Assembly (NCBI GenBank): GCA_020137815.1
Contig: CM035351.1
Location: 344,438 to 408,437, forward strand
Source of the DNA: Hormiphora californensis
Lineage: Eukaryota > Ctenophora > Tentaculata > Cydippida > Pleurobrachiidae
Direction of reading: 5' to 3'
Length of the DNA: 64,000 nucleotides
The position numbers were made by a program, and so were the translations under genes. Positions 44,144 to 61,600 of this stretch are shown piece by piece. Positions within the stretch are counted from its first letter, which is position 1. Every line of letters starts with the position of its first letter. Below the pieces are notes generated by a model, which saw nothing but the letters and a program-made list of their open reading frames with translations, was not told the origin of the DNA and did not search any database.

Positions 44144-45481
44144 TCAAGACCTCGCTCCCTCCATAAAGACATGTTTGAGTGGTTTCATAAGGTTAATAAT
44201 CCCAACACCCTTGCTCCGTAGCGCCACCACTGGTTCCGCAGAGACCCCATATAACCTCTGGATAGCGTCAATAAAGGCCAACATGGGCACTGCCAGTCTC
44301 TGTTGCTTCGTTTCATACTTGTTCAACACCCGATAATCACCGATATCTACCTCAGGAGAACTCTCAATAGCGCTGACAAGCTCCCTGACACCCCTGTACC
44401 CAATGTTGGCACCTTGCCCAGCTAGAGGATGGACTCTATGGGCAGCATCTCCAACCAGAGCCACCCTGGGTCCGACATACCGGGCAGAGTTACTAAAACC
44501 AAGGGGAAACTTGGCTCTCGGACCCACCAACTCCGCGATGTTGGGAGAGTGGGGTGTCTCGTGAAGTAGACCCAGCCCCTCCCAGATATTATCCATGGCA
44601 GCCACCACACCAGAGGACCGTGGTTCAGCATGAAGGGCAGCGTTAACCCGACCCACAAACTCCTCTCCATCCATCTCAGTCAGCTCCTGGGCCATCGAGG
44701 TGGAGCAGGACCAGACAAGAGAGTAGAGACCTCCATTACCCAGGGGTAGGAGTGCTATGGGACCCCCGGGTAGGAACCTCTGGTAGGCAGTGTCCATGGG
44801 ACTGGTACCTGGATCACCCTGTAATACACACACAACACCGTGCTGACCATACTTCCAGGACACGACAGGCACATCCAGGGTCCGCCTCACCATAGAGTTA
44901 GCACCGTCAGCACCAACCACTAAATTAGCAGTGTGTCTCTCCCCGGAATCCAGATCCAGAGAGACAGGACCACCAATATCATCTTGTGGCAGGGTCAGCT
45001 TTGCGACCCGTTCTCCCCTCCGTGTTTCCACATTGTGTGCTCTGGAGAGGACTGTGTTGGTGGCCTCCTCCAGGACGTTATTCTCCACGATGTACCCCAT
45101 GGGTTCAGCGTCAAAACTAATGGCCTGCCGGGACCGGGTCTCCCAGCACTGGATCTTGGTGTACAGATGAGATCTCATCTTCTCTACTTCCGACCAGACA
45201 CCTAGTCGCTGCAGAAACTGCTGTGTACCGACAGTGACGTTTATAACTCGCAAATTGAACGGGTCGGAACTGTCAAAGGGGGCAGGTTCTTTGACCGCCT
45301 CATCGAGGAACAGGATGGATTTACCCTCCATACGTTCTAGGAGAGAGAGGGACGTTGCAGCCGCAGTTCCAATTAGACCCCCACCAATGACTACCGCGTC
45401 ATAATGGGCAGGCCTCTTAGAGGACAGACAGCTGCTGGGTAGCATGCATGATGAGGTGAGGATACGTCTGGATAACAGCAT
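44144..45481 (-). CDS. COQ6: Ubiquinone biosynthesis monooxygenase COQ6, copy A
   Basis: An uninterrupted 445-residue frame (human COQ6 468). It starts with a Ser/Arg-rich presequence (MLLSRRILTSSCMLPSSC) fitting mitochondrial import. The FAD dinucleotide-binding motif VVIGGGLIGTAAA follows at about residue 30. The DG motif is VVGADGANSMVRR and the second FAD motif GDAAHRVHPLAGQGAN, all marks of UbiH/COQ6 flavin hydroxylases. The enzyme catalyses C5 hydroxylation in coenzyme Q synthesis at the matrix face of the inner membrane. The gene is intronless, unlike most neighbours. It is one of two tandem copies with about 13 amino-acid differences. Confidence 0.95.
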   Translation of the reverse strand: MLLSRRILTSSCMLPSSCLSSKRPAHYDAVVIGGGLIGTAAATSLSLLERMEGKSILFLDEAVKEPAPFDSSDPFNLRVINVTVGTQQFLQRLGVWSEVEKMRSHLYTKIQCWETRSRQAISFDAEPMGYIVENNVLEEATNTVLSRAHNVETRRGERVAKLTLPQDDIGGPVSLDLDSGERHTANLVVGADGANSMVRRTLDVPVVSWKYGQHGVVCVLQGDPGTSPMDTAYQRFLPGGPIALLPLGNGGLYSLVWSCSTSMAQELTEMDGEEFVGRVNAALHAEPRSSGVVAAMDNIWEGLGLLHETPHSPNIAELVGPRAKFPLGFSNSARYVGPRVALVGDAAHRVHPLAGQGANIGYRGVRELVSAIESSPEVDIGDYRVLNKYETKQQRLAVPMLAFIDAIQRLYGVSAEPVVALRSKGVGIINLMKPLKHVFMEGARS

Positions 45482-45517
45482 ATTACATGTGCTAAAGAGA
45501 GGGGTACGTGGTTTGGG

Positions 45518-45518
45518 A

Positions 45519-45587
<69 letters not shown>

Positions 45588-45710
45588 AACTAGAGAGAGG
45601 TACGTGGTTTTGGACGGTTGGCAGAGAGAGAGAGAGAGTGAGAGAGAGAGAGAACTAGAGATAGAGACCACTGAGAGAGAAAGAGAGAGAAAGAGAGAGA
45701 GAGGGCCTCT
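45518..45710. repeat. GA microsatellite with ggtacgtggtttgg spacers (duplication joint A)
   Basis: GA tracts separated by a short unit (aggtacgtggttttgg + acggttggcag). The same unit recurs at 47671-47700, 47916-47940 and 47970-47998. It sits between COQ6 copy A and the start of the duplicated segment, so it is a likely recombination joint. Confidence 0.8.
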
Positions 45711-45712
45711 AG

Positions 45713-45823
45713 GGCCCTGTCAATTGTGTCTAGGGTACGGGGCTGGCTCACCGCATCTGTCAGAACTGCCTGGGAGGTCTCTCCTAGGGCGTCTACCAAT
45801 AGGGACTGGGAGGACATGGACAT
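45713..45823 (-). pseudogene. Truncated copy of the POLE4-like gene 5' end
   Basis: Starts at an ATG at 45823 and repeats the first 37 or so codons of the histone-fold gene (MSMSSQSLLVDALGETSQAV...). It then runs into GA repeat where the duplication ends. The histone fold is absent. Homology to 43528-43638 continues upstream through the intergenic region into COQ6 copy B. Confidence 0.88.
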
Positions 45824-46309
45824 GAGCTATTATACATGGGGGAGGGGAGTTATACAGGAGTATGGGGGAAGTTGAACATGGGAGAGACATTTAGTTCATA
45901 GACATGATAGATGATTCAAGAGAGAGAACTGTAATTGAACTAAAATAGGTAGACGGGGAGGCCAGGGCGGGTGGTTAAGAAATGGAGAGAAATATAATTG
46001 TGCAAGAATTCAAGTAATTTACAAAGCATATATTTTACAGCACACAGTACACACACACATTTCACCATCAATATGAGAGAGGGTCAGTTTCACAGTGAAT
46101 TTTAGGGGTCAACCAGCATTTGGGACAGAAATTGTGAGCGGGGCTATTCCTGACCGCCCGTAGGACTATCCCTTGGCCCGTTAGCGACAGTATACAGTCT
46201 TTCATAATCCACAACACACAAATAAATTGTCAATGTCTACCGATCACTGTCTGGCAGTGCCGATCTGAGAATCAAAACGGGACCAGACAGATGAAACACA
46301 CAGCAGTGT

Positions 46310-47647
46310 TCAAGACCTCGCTCCCTCCATAAAGACATGTTTGAGTGGTTTCATAAGGTTAATAATCCCAACACCCTTGCTCCGTAGCGCCACCACTGGT
46401 TCCGCAGAGACCCCATATAACCTCTGGATAGCGTCAATAAAGGCCAACATGGGCACTGCCAGTCTCTGTTGCTTCGTTTCATACTTGTTCAACACCCGAT
46501 AATCACCGATATCTAACTCAGGAGAACTCTCAATAGCGCTGACAAGCTCCCTCACTCCCCTGTACCCAATATTGGCACCTTGCCCAGCCAGAGGATGGAC
46601 TCTATGGGCTGCATCTCCAACCAAAGCCACCCTGGGTCCGACATACCGGGCAGAGTTACTAAAACCAAGGGGGAACTTGGCTCTGGGGCCCACCAACTCC
46701 GCGATGTTGGGAGAGTGGGGTGTCTCGTGAAGGAGACCCAGCCCCTCCCAGATATTATCCATAGCAGCTACAACACCAGAGGACCGGGGTTCAGCATGGA
46801 GGGCAGCGTTAACCCTCCCTACAAACTCATCTCCATCCATATCAGTCAGCTCCTGGGCCATTGATGTGGAGCAAGACCACACAAGGGAGTAGAGACCACC
46901 ATTACCCAGGGGTAGGAGTGCGATAGGGCCCCCGGGTAGGAACCTCTGGTATGCAGTGTCCATGGGACTGGTACCTGGATCACCCTGTAATACACACACC
47001 ACCCCGTGCTGACCATACTTCCAGGACACAACAGGCACATCCAGGGTCCGCCTCACCATAGAGTTAGCACCGTCTGCACCAACCACTAAATTAGCGGTGT
47101 GACTCTTCCCGGACTCCAGATCTAGAGACACAGGACCACGAAGATCATCTTGGGGCAGGGTCAGCTTTGCAACCCGTTCTCCCCTCCTTGTTTCCACATT
47201 ATGTGCTCTGGAGAGGACTGTGTTAGTGGCCTCCTCCAGAATATTGTTTTCCACGATATACCCCATGGGGTCAGCGTCAAAACTAATGGCCTGCCGGGAC
47301 CGGGTCTCCCAGCACTGGATCTTGGTGTACAAGTGAGATCTCATCTTCTCTACCTCCGACCAGACACCAAGTCGCTGCAGAAACTGCTGTGTGCCGACCG
47401 TGACATTTATAACTCTTAAATTGAACGGGTCAGAACTGTCGAAGGGGGCAGGTTCTTTGACCGCCTCATCGAGGAACAGGATGGATTTACCCTCCATACG
47501 GTCAATGAGAGAGAGGGAAGTTGCAGCCGCAGTTCCAATTAGACCCCCACCAATGACTACCGCGTCGTAATGGGCCGGCCTCTTAGAGGACAGACAGCTG
47601 CTGGGTAGCATACATGATGAGGTGAGGATACGTCTGGATAACAGCAT
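46310..47647 (-). CDS. COQ6: Ubiquinone biosynthesis monooxygenase COQ6, copy B
   Basis: A 445-residue intact frame with all FAD motifs of copy A. Differences are mostly conservative (for example SLIDRMEG against SLLERMEG, LDLESGKSHT against LDLDSGERHT, SSPELDIG against SSPEVDIG), while silent changes are scattered through the gene. The pattern suggests both copies are under purifying selection or occasional gene conversion. It shares about 0.5 kb of 3' flank and the upstream flank with copy A (segmental tandem duplication, offset about 2.17 kb). Confidence 0.95.
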   Translation of the reverse strand: MLLSRRILTSSCMLPSSCLSSKRPAHYDAVVIGGGLIGTAAATSLSLIDRMEGKSILFLDEAVKEPAPFDSSDPFNLRVINVTVGTQQFLQRLGVWSEVEKMRSHLYTKIQCWETRSRQAISFDADPMGYIVENNILEEATNTVLSRAHNVETRRGERVAKLTLPQDDLRGPVSLDLESGKSHTANLVVGADGANSMVRRTLDVPVVSWKYGQHGVVCVLQGDPGTSPMDTAYQRFLPGGPIALLPLGNGGLYSLVWSCSTSMAQELTDMDGDEFVGRVNAALHAEPRSSGVVAAMDNIWEGLGLLHETPHSPNIAELVGPRAKFPLGFSNSARYVGPRVALVGDAAHRVHPLAGQGANIGYRGVRELVSAIESSPELDIGDYRVLNKYETKQQRLAVPMLAFIDAIQRLYGVSAEPVVALRSKGVGIINLMKPLKHVFMEGARS

Positions 47648-47670
47648 ATTACATGTGCTAAATAGAGAGA

Positions 47671-48050
<380 letters not shown>

Positions 48051-48415
48051 TGACACAAAAAACACAGAACACAGAAATCAGCTACGACGAGCAATGACAA
48101 CGAGAGAGACAGGAAGAAAACATGACAGAAGAAAACAAGACAGGGCCCAGGGGGAAACAAGACAGTAGTCACCTGACCCGCTCTCGCACTTTGTACTGTG
48201 CTATCAAAGAGAGGTCAGGAACGGAGATACACTTCACATTTTATGAATTGGCTTGTTTTGGGTAGGGGGAGTTATCAGGCGTCGGTCCTGACCTCTCTTC
48301 GACTTCGCAGATAGCGCGGCGAGTGGGTGTCAGGCGACGCCTGCCAACTTGATTGGACACAAAATGAAATGGACTCAGTTTCGGTTGTTGTAAAAACTAA
48401 AAAGAACAAAGAAAT

Positions 48416-49170
48416 CTATTTCTTAGCTTGGGCTTTGAGCACTCGTGCCACGACCTTCTGCTCTTCGATCAGGAACGCCCTGATGATTCGACTTCTGACG
48501 CAACCGCTGCATTTGGTTCCTGGGAGGGAGGGAGATGTGGTTAGATTCGATGTATTGAGTTGATAGTCTCTCTTGTGCAAGAACAGGGCATGTCAATTAA
48601 TCACACCGGGATCACACCTTGTTCATTGACAAACTGTTAGCTTCTTACGTAAGAGAACAGTTTGAGGGGCCCCCAGTTTGAGCATATATAACTCTTAATT
48701 ATGGGTGTCTAGACAATCCCAAATATACTCAATAACTCTCTCTTTCTCACCTCCGTAGGCCCTGGAGACGGACTTGACTCGTCGGGAGAGTCCAGCGAGT
48801 TTGGTGGGTCGGACAGCGGGGACACCCCTCAGATCACGCTTGCAGTCACCACACTTGGTCATACCAGTCTTCTTCTTGGCGTACATGATCACCAACTTAC
48901 CACCTGGAATAGAGTGGGGAGTCAAGAGAAGGAATCAGATAATCAAAAGAGGGAGTTAGATACTCGGCTAGTCAAAGCTGGAGAGAGTCAAGAGGGTTAT
49001 ATGATTGCCCCCGGTGCAATCATGGATCAACAACATATAACCATGTAACGGAAACAGTTATCGCTCCATCGAAGAAACTAAATTTAACCTGGAGTTTTGT
49101 TGAGCCTGACTTTGTTGCTCTTGGTGTTGTAGGACAGGCGGCGCCTGTAGGTGACACGGTTAAGGACCAT
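48416..49170 (-). CDS. RPL34: 60S ribosomal protein L34 (eL34)
   Basis: Exons 49170-49089, 48903-48751 and 48519-48416 join in phase to 112 residues (human 117). The N-terminus MVLNRVTYRRRLSYNTKSNK and the zinc-binding CGDCKRDLRGVPAVRP block are conserved. So is the C-terminal RAFLIEEQKVV...KAQAKK, and the four cysteines (CxxC twice) are present. eL34 is a component of the large ribosomal subunit. The first donor is GTTAAA, weaker than the rest. Confidence 0.97.
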
Positions 49171-49570
49171 GGCTATAACAGGAATAGAAGGTTTGTTAGA
49201 GATTAGGTACCGATAAGATATGGGGGAAAATAAAGGTAGTATATTAGGGAGAGAGCGGGATACACTAGCTAAATAGTACACAGAGATATATAACGGAATA
49301 CTATAACACATGTTCAGACAAATATTAACTCTTTAGGGGGAATCCCCCGGTAAAACACACACAATCATGCAACGAACTCTCCTGAAGTAGAAAAACTTAA
49401 AAATTGTACTGGAAATGTATATTTTGCAAATACGCAATTTAATAAGAAAATAAGAAATAACACGACAAAAACACACAATTGTTGTCTTTTCCACGGCGTA
49501 TACACATGTTCATCTCTGGCCATAATTTCACAGAATAACCACCACCACCACAGTTAAATATTAAAGCTGT

Positions 49571-50745
49571 TCAGATTGATTCAGGATCAGCTCCCTCCAC
49601 CACTTCTTCATCAATAAACGCAGTCGCATCCTCTGAGGCAAGACTGAGACGTCTGGAGTAACCCCTGGGAAATTCAGTTTCAGTCAACTTGATTCTATCA
49701 TTTTCAACAAAACTTGATTTCTGGCAGCTGAAGGTCTAAACCCGGTCTTAACAAAGCTAAATGTTTGATGATTCTCACCTGGCTATTTGGAAGAGGTAGA
49801 AAGCCCATTTGAAGGTGAGAAGACCCCACATTGCCAATATGTAGTGGCTTTCCAGGACAAAATCTGCGGAGAGAAACCAAATTATAAACCAATCTATTAG
49901 AAAACCTATCGTTCTTGGACGGGAAGGGTTCCTAAACACGTACCGCCACATACACCTACCTTCTGCTGAAGAGATAGCAGTGGCAAGACAGTACATGGTG
50001 AGACCGAGAGAGAATACCATACCCAGAACAGCCACTAGCAGGAGGGCAGGCATCAGTTGTGTGAGAGTTGAGTTGGGGTTAGGACGTAGGTTGGATCTCA
50101 GTGCCGAGATGTGGAGGATCGCTACAATTGTACAGTAGAGTGCCTTGATAAACGCCCACGTGGCAAGCTGTGGGGAGAGGAGTGGAGTTATTGGTTGTGT
50201 TTCCGAAGATAATATGTTGTATGTCATTTTATCGAAAGTAGACATTGGTCTTTACTTTCGATAAACCCGCATACAAAAATTTAATCTAGATGGTTACTTC
50301 TACCCCACCCCATCACTTGAGTCATTTAAACGGCGAAGGAGCTGTCAAGCTATTCAATTCCAGCCTTATAATCTTGACAAAGACTTCCAATAAATCAGGT
50401 ACTTAAGGCATTCTGATCATATCTTTATCTCAGCACCGCGACAAAATAACTTAAGTGGCGGGGAAGTGTATGTGCTTTCTTAGTACACCTTTTACTACTA
50501 CAATAGAATTTAGCAGCCTGTCTAGTCTAGTTACGGTTGATAACATCCCATTCACTGCTCCCTACAGAATCTTTGTATCTCACCATCCTGGTACGAACAA
50601 CCAAGATGAGACCCCCCAAATCTCTCACCTGGTAGACGTGATAGACGATAGCGAAGATAAGGGCTCCTGAAAAAGATGCAAGGGCTGATACAACGGCATA
50701 ACCGAGGATTAATTTAACTCGCGTCTCCCTAGAGGGATACACCAT
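49571..50745 (-). CDS. Four-pass membrane protein, TMEM179-like
   Basis: Exons 50745-50629, 50167-49960, 49863-49779 and 49727-49571 join in phase to 188 residues. Four hydrophobic segments lie at about residues 10-36, 42-62, 77-103 and 110-136. The third ends GLTMYCLATAI, like the GFTMWC motif of TMEM179 proteins. The last has an aromatic-rich MWGLLTFKWAFYLFQ. A short acidic cytosolic tail follows. The family call rests on topology and this motif only. Function is unknown. Confidence 0.65.
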
Positions 50746-50919
50746 GGCTAGAACAGGAAGGAATGGTTAGTTGTTGTAGAGATATTTGGTAAGGGTTGGG
50801 TATTAGATGGGTGATTAATTAGACTCAGATATTTCAAAAAGTTAAAAACAAACAAGATGAGGGTTGAACAATTCAAGAAACATCCTCCTCCTCCTCCCTT
50901 TTGTTGAGTCTCCTCGTGT

Positions 50920-51096
50920 CTACCTCAGCTTGTGGAATAAAGCCAAATCGTATTCTATCTTGATGACTGGTTCAACAGTGGATGGTCCGGGTATAGCGCC
51001 AGCAAGGGCACTCTGAATGGTGGCTCCACCAAGATGGGAGGATGAGGAAGCTGGGGTGTAGAGAGGCATCATATCATTGTAAAGTTCAAGAAACAT
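50920..51096 (-). CDS. Candidate 58-residue ORF sharing its end with RPS29
   Basis: The frame starts in the RPS29 3' flank (ATG 51096, MFLELYNDMMPL) and stops at 50920. Its last codons, KLR plus TAG, and the following 3' flank (gagtctcctcgtgtctacct / ttttgttgag) are a copy of the RPS29 end at 51124. Either a small chimeric gene formed by tandem duplication or a chance frame. No family is recognised. Confidence 0.35.
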   Translation of the reverse strand: MFLELYNDMMPLYTPASSSSHLGGATIQSALAGAIPGPSTVEPVIKIEYDLALFHKLR

Positions 51097-51123
51097 CCTC
51101 CATTTTGTTGAGTCTCCTGGTGT

Positions 51124-51294
51124 CTACCTGAGCTTCTGGAATCCAATGCTCTTGGAGTACTGCTGGAAGCACTGTCGGCACATGTCAAGTCCGTATTTCC
51201 GGATCAGACCGTGGGGGTTGCCGCACACTCGGCAAGTTCTGGATCCGGGTCCGTATTTTCGGGGGTGGGAGTACCAGACATCGTTGTGGCCCAT
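51124..51294 (-). CDS. RPS29: 40S ribosomal protein S29 (uS14)
   Basis: A single 56-residue frame, the exact eukaryotic length. It is [20 protein letters not shown], then the zinc-binding cysteines (CRVCGNPHG...CRQCFQ), ending IGFQKLR. It sits in the 800-bp gap between RECQL4 and the TMEM179-like gene, all on the same strand. No coding intron is seen; a 5'UTR intron is possible. Confidence 0.97.
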   Translation of the reverse strand: MGHNDVWYSHPRKYGPGSRTCRVCGNPHGLIRKYGLDMCRQCFQQYSKSIGFQKLR

Positions 51295-51538
51295 GGTGAA
51301 GTAGGAGACTTGCTAGAGAAGGGAGGTTGGTTAGATAGTTTGAGGAAGTGGAGTTGAGAGAGTGGGTGGTTGAGAGGTTTTGGGGTCAGGGAGGAGAGAA
51401 ATAGAACGTGCATAATGGCAATTAAATATATTTAATTTACAAATGTCAAAATGTATATATAAATGTGGTGCAAGAATGGTAAAATAAATTCTGAAACTGA
51501 CATAAAAATAATGCAAAAGACGTGGGAAAGGTATTCAA

Positions 51539-57336
<5,798 letters not shown>

Positions 57337-57872
57337 CTCCCATGACTCTTGAGTAAGTGAAGGAAAGCATAATTTAGTTATTTAGAGCTCTGTTCCGTTC
57401 TTACACGGCGTCATACACATTTTTATTTGGAATTTCTATCTGGGATTTCTATTTGGAATTTCTATCTGGAAGAACCGCACGTGCAGATGCGCCGCGCCGC
57501 GGCTCAAGTTCACGTGCGAGATTAAAGAGAGAGACGCACATTAACGTTGTACGTTTGTCTCTCACTCTCCCTTGAAAACCCGCACGTGCAGATGCGCCGC
57601 GCCGCGGCTCAAATTCACGTGCGTGTTATACAGATTCTGACAGAAAATACGAGGACAAAATTCCATATAAAAATGTGTATGACGGACTGTTAGAGGTGGG
57701 CTTAGAGCTACAAAATCACGAAAAGAGTGGTTTGAAGAAAAATTTGTCGAACGACCGAAAAAAAAAAATCTGGAACGTGATTTAAAAATTACATCTCATT
57801 CTGTCGCGCGCGTTGAATTGCCGCGTAAAAGTAATTATTTTCGCGCGTTACTGCTTTTAAAATTTTGAAGAA
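57337..57872. promoter_or_regulatory. RECQL4 upstream region with twin 43-bp E-box repeats
   Basis: 57476-57518 and 57581-57623 are near-identical. Each starts CGCACGTGCAGATGCGCCGC and ends CACGTGCG, so each carries two CACGTG-type E-boxes around a CpG-rich core. They lie 140-290 bp upstream of the RECQL4 ATG. This is likely the promoter, possibly bidirectional with the small ORF at 57873. Confidence 0.5.
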
Positions 57873-57998
57873 ATGACTCGGATCTTGAGAACGCGGATAC
57901 GGTTCTGTCTCCTCAGAAGTACCTTGGTCTCACTGAGGGGCACGAGGAAAAAGTTCACGACTCCACCTCCCATCGCAATGTGTGATTTTACTGACTGA
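57873..57998 (+). CDS. Candidate small first-exon ORF with presequence-like N-terminus
   Basis: A 41-codon frame begins MTRILRTRIRFCLLRSTLVS, an Arg-rich, acid-free start resembling a mitochondrial presequence. It then reads KKFTTPPPIAMCDFTD before TGA. A GTGTGA after the Met codon could be a donor. It may be the first exon of a plus-strand gene interrupted downstream by the foldback element, or chance. No downstream exon was found. Confidence 0.22.
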   Translation: MTRILRTRIRFCLLRSTLVSLRGTRKKFTTPPPIAMCDFTD

Positions 57999-58660
57999 CT
58001 TTTTATTTGTAATATTTATTGTTTATTTGAGTGAGTGATTTTAAGATTTATTTATTTATTACTAACCCCAACACCGGGGGCAAATGATCGAACCCAATGT
58101 GAATGAGACTCATCGCGATTAACTCTTCATACGGTTACCCCCTTTCTCTCTTCGGCAGCTTCTCTTCGGCTGTCGGAAAGTGATGCCAATCGGTGTTGGG
58201 GTTAAGAAACTCGGATCTTGCAGTGAAAAGAAAAAAGTCCAGACTTTCGAAAAAAGTTTTTCAAAAAAAAGTTTTAAAAGTTTTAAAACTTTGAAAACTG
58301 AAAAGTGCTGCCTTATCCCTGTTTGCCAACGCGTCCATGGACTTTCCAAGCGCTCTCAGATTGTTAAAATCATCGTGAAAACGTCAGTAACTGGATCCTG
58401 CTCACAGGGGCTCTGCCCTATAACACCCCGCGTGGCCTGTGCCCATGAGCTCTGGCCTTTACTTGTGGAGGGGTTCACCCACGGCTCCTGGCTGCTATAT
58501 CAGGCTCCAGAAGCATGGGACACACTGTGCGGGAGGGCGGAGGCTCAGCTCCTTCCCTGTAAAAAAACGTTTTTGTCTGTCAAAATTGAATGGCACTCTT
58601 CAGTTATCGACCCCATTCGGTGATCCAACAACCAACGTTAATTTCCAATTTTAGCTATAC
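57999..58660. other. Non-coding flank left of the foldback element
   Basis: Contains an inverted repeat (ctaaccccaacaccg at about 58062-58076, mirrored at about 58191-58206) that may bound a small MITE, then A/T-rich sequence. No gene is seen. Confidence 0.45.
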
Positions 58661-61600
58661 CAGGGTGTGAACTGCATGTCGTGTTTGCTAGTCGCGAGCG
58701 CACTTGCGAGACAAGCAAACACGTCAAGGTTCATTAACAAGCATGCTGCTCAGTCATTTTAGATTTAATACACAATGTAAGGATACCATGTAATAGGTGA
58801 GACTCTTGCCGTCACCCTTGTTCAAGTCCCGTGAAAAACGGAGCAGTACACGCAAACTGATGCCCATTTTCCTCGCGTGACCCCGATTCAGCAGTTTGAG
58901 ACACCAACTCTTTAGGGGGCCATATCTCAGGAACCAGACAAGATAGGAAAAATCGCCGTCTAACGAGGCGTACAGTTTTTAATCTAGTTTACCACTGTAC
59001 CGGCCGTTTCACTCTCCGACCTAAAACAAAAATCGCAACCCCACAAAACTTCAAAATAATGAAATTCGCATCTCGCATGTCGTGTTGCATGTCGTGTTGC
59101 ATGTCGTGTCATGTTATTGACGCGCTCGCGTTCAACTCTCACACAGCAGCAGCAGAACATGGCGGGAAACATCGAGGAATAGAGAGAGGGTCGGTGCCGA
59201 ATCAAATATTTCTTGATCTTGATCTACTCCATCTCTCAGCTATCCTACCCCTCATCAACTCGATCTCTCAGCTACCCTACCCCTCATCTACTCCATCTTT
59301 CAGCTACCCTACCCCTCATCTACTCTATCTTTCAGCTACCCTACCCCTTATCTAGTCCATCTCTCAGCTACCCTACTCCATCTCTCAGCTTCCCTATTAG
59401 GGAAGCATAGAGATGGAAACGATTAGGGGTAGGGAATCCCTATCCATAATCGTTTCCATCTCTCAGCTTCCCAACCTCCCATTTACTCCATCTCTCAGCT
59501 TCCCTACCTCCCATTTACTCCATCTCTCAGCTACCCAACCTCCCATTCACTCCATCTCTCAGCTTCCCAACCTCCCATTTACTCCATCTCTCAGCTTCCC
59601 TACCTCCCATTTACTCCATCTTTCAGCTACCCAACCTCCCATTCACTCCATCTATCAGCTACCCTACCTCCCATTTACTCCATCTCTCAGCTACCCAACC
59701 TCCCATTCACTCCATCTATCAGCTTCCCAACCTCCCATTTACTCCATCTCTCAGCTTCCCTACCTCCCATTTACTCCATCTCTCAGCTACCCAACCTCCC
59801 ATTCACTCCATCTATCAGCTTCCCTACCTCCCATTTACTCCATCTCTCAGCTACCCAACCTCCCATTCACTCCATCTCTCAGCTTCCCAACCTCCCATTT
59901 ACTCCATCTCTCAGCTTCCCTACCTCCCATTTACTCCATCTCTCAGCTACCCAACCTCCCATTCACTCCATCTATCAGCTACCCTACCTCCCATTTACTC
60001 CATCTCTCAGCTACCCAACCTCCCATTCACTCCATCTATCAGCTACCCTACCTCCCATTTATTCCATCTCTCAGCTTCCCTACCTCCCATTTACTCCATC
60101 TCTCAGCTTCCCTACCTCCCATTTACTCCATCTCTCAGCTTACCTACCTCCCATTTACTCCATATCTCAGCTTACCTACCTCCCATTTACTCCATATCTC
60201 AGCTTCCCTACCTCCCATTTACTCCATCTCTCAGCTTACCTACCTCCCATTTACTCCATTTCTAAGCTTCCCTGCCTGCCATTTACTCCATCTCTCAGTT
60301 TCCCTACCTCCCATTTACTCCATTTCTCAGCTTCCCTACCTCCCATTTACTCCATTTCTCAGCTACCCTACCTCCCATTTACTCCATCTCTCAGCTTCCC
60401 AACCTCCCATTTACTCCATCTCTCAGCTACCCTACCTCCCATTTACTCCATCTCTCAGCTTCCCTACCTCCCATTCACTCCATATCTCAGCTTCCCTACC
60501 TCCCATTTACTCCATCTCTCAGCTTACCTACCTCCCATTTAATCCATCTCTCAGCTTCCCTACCTCCCATTTACTCCATCTCTCAGCTTCCCTACCTCCC
60601 ATTTACTCCATCTCTCAGCTACCCAACCTCCCATTCACTCCATCTATCAGCTACCCTACCTCCCATTTACTCCATCTCTCAGCTTCCCTACCTCCCATTT
60701 ACTCCATCCCTCAGCTTCCCTACCTCCCATTTACTCCATCCCTGCCTCCCATTTACTCCATCTCTCAGCTACCCTACCTCCTATTCACTCCATCTCTCAG
60801 CTTCCCTACCTCCCATTTACTCCATCCCTCAGCTTCCCTACCTCCCATTTACTCCATCCCTGCTTCCCATTTCCTCCATCTCTCAGCTTCCCTACCTCCC
60901 ATTTACTCCATCTCTCATTTATCATAACATTCCTACCCCTAAGAGATGGAGTAAATGGGAGGTAGGTAAGCTGAGAGATGGAGTAAATGGGAGGTAGGGT
61001 AGCTGAGAGAAGGAGTAAATGGGAAGTAGGGTAGCTGAGAGATGGAGTAAATGGGAGGTAGGGAAGCTGAGAGATGGAGTAAGTGGAGGTAGGGTAGGTG
61101 AGAGATGGAGTAAATGGGAGGAAGGGAAGCTGATAGATGGAGTAAATGGAAGGTAAGGTAGCTGAGAGATGGAGTAAATGGGAGGTAGGGAAGCTGAGAG
61201 ATGGAGTAAATGGGAGGTAGGGTAGCTGAGAGATGGAGTAAATGGGAGGTAGGGAAGCTGAGAGATGGAGTAAATGAGAGGTAGGGAAGCTGAGAAATGG
61301 AGTAAATGGGAGGTAGGGAAACTGAGAGATGGATCAAATGGGAGGTAGGGTAGCTAAGGTATGGAGTAAATGGCAGGTAGGGAAGCTGAGAAATGGAGTA
61401 AATGGGAGGTAGATAAGCTGAGAGATGGAGTAAATGGGAGGTAGGGAAGCTGAGATATGGAGTAAATGGGAGGTAGGTAAGCTGAGCGATGGAGTAAATG
61501 GGAGGCAGGGAAGCTGAGAGATGGAGTAAATGGGAGGTAGGGAAGCTGAGAGATGGAATAAATGGGAGGTAGGGTAGCTGATAGATGGAGTGAATGGGAG

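Noticed and set aside
44931-47419. Plus-strand frames opposite both COQ6 copies
   Set aside because: Antisense shadows; the minus-strand frames carry all FAD-binding motifs.
59413-60927. 504-codon plus-strand frame (Ser/Pro/Leu/Tyr repeats) and its 326-codon minus-strand mirror at 61919-60939
   Set aside because: Produced by a 32-bp tandem unit lacking stops in all frames inside the foldback element; the peptide period is 32 residues, as expected for three frames in turn. No start context, splice or domain evidence.
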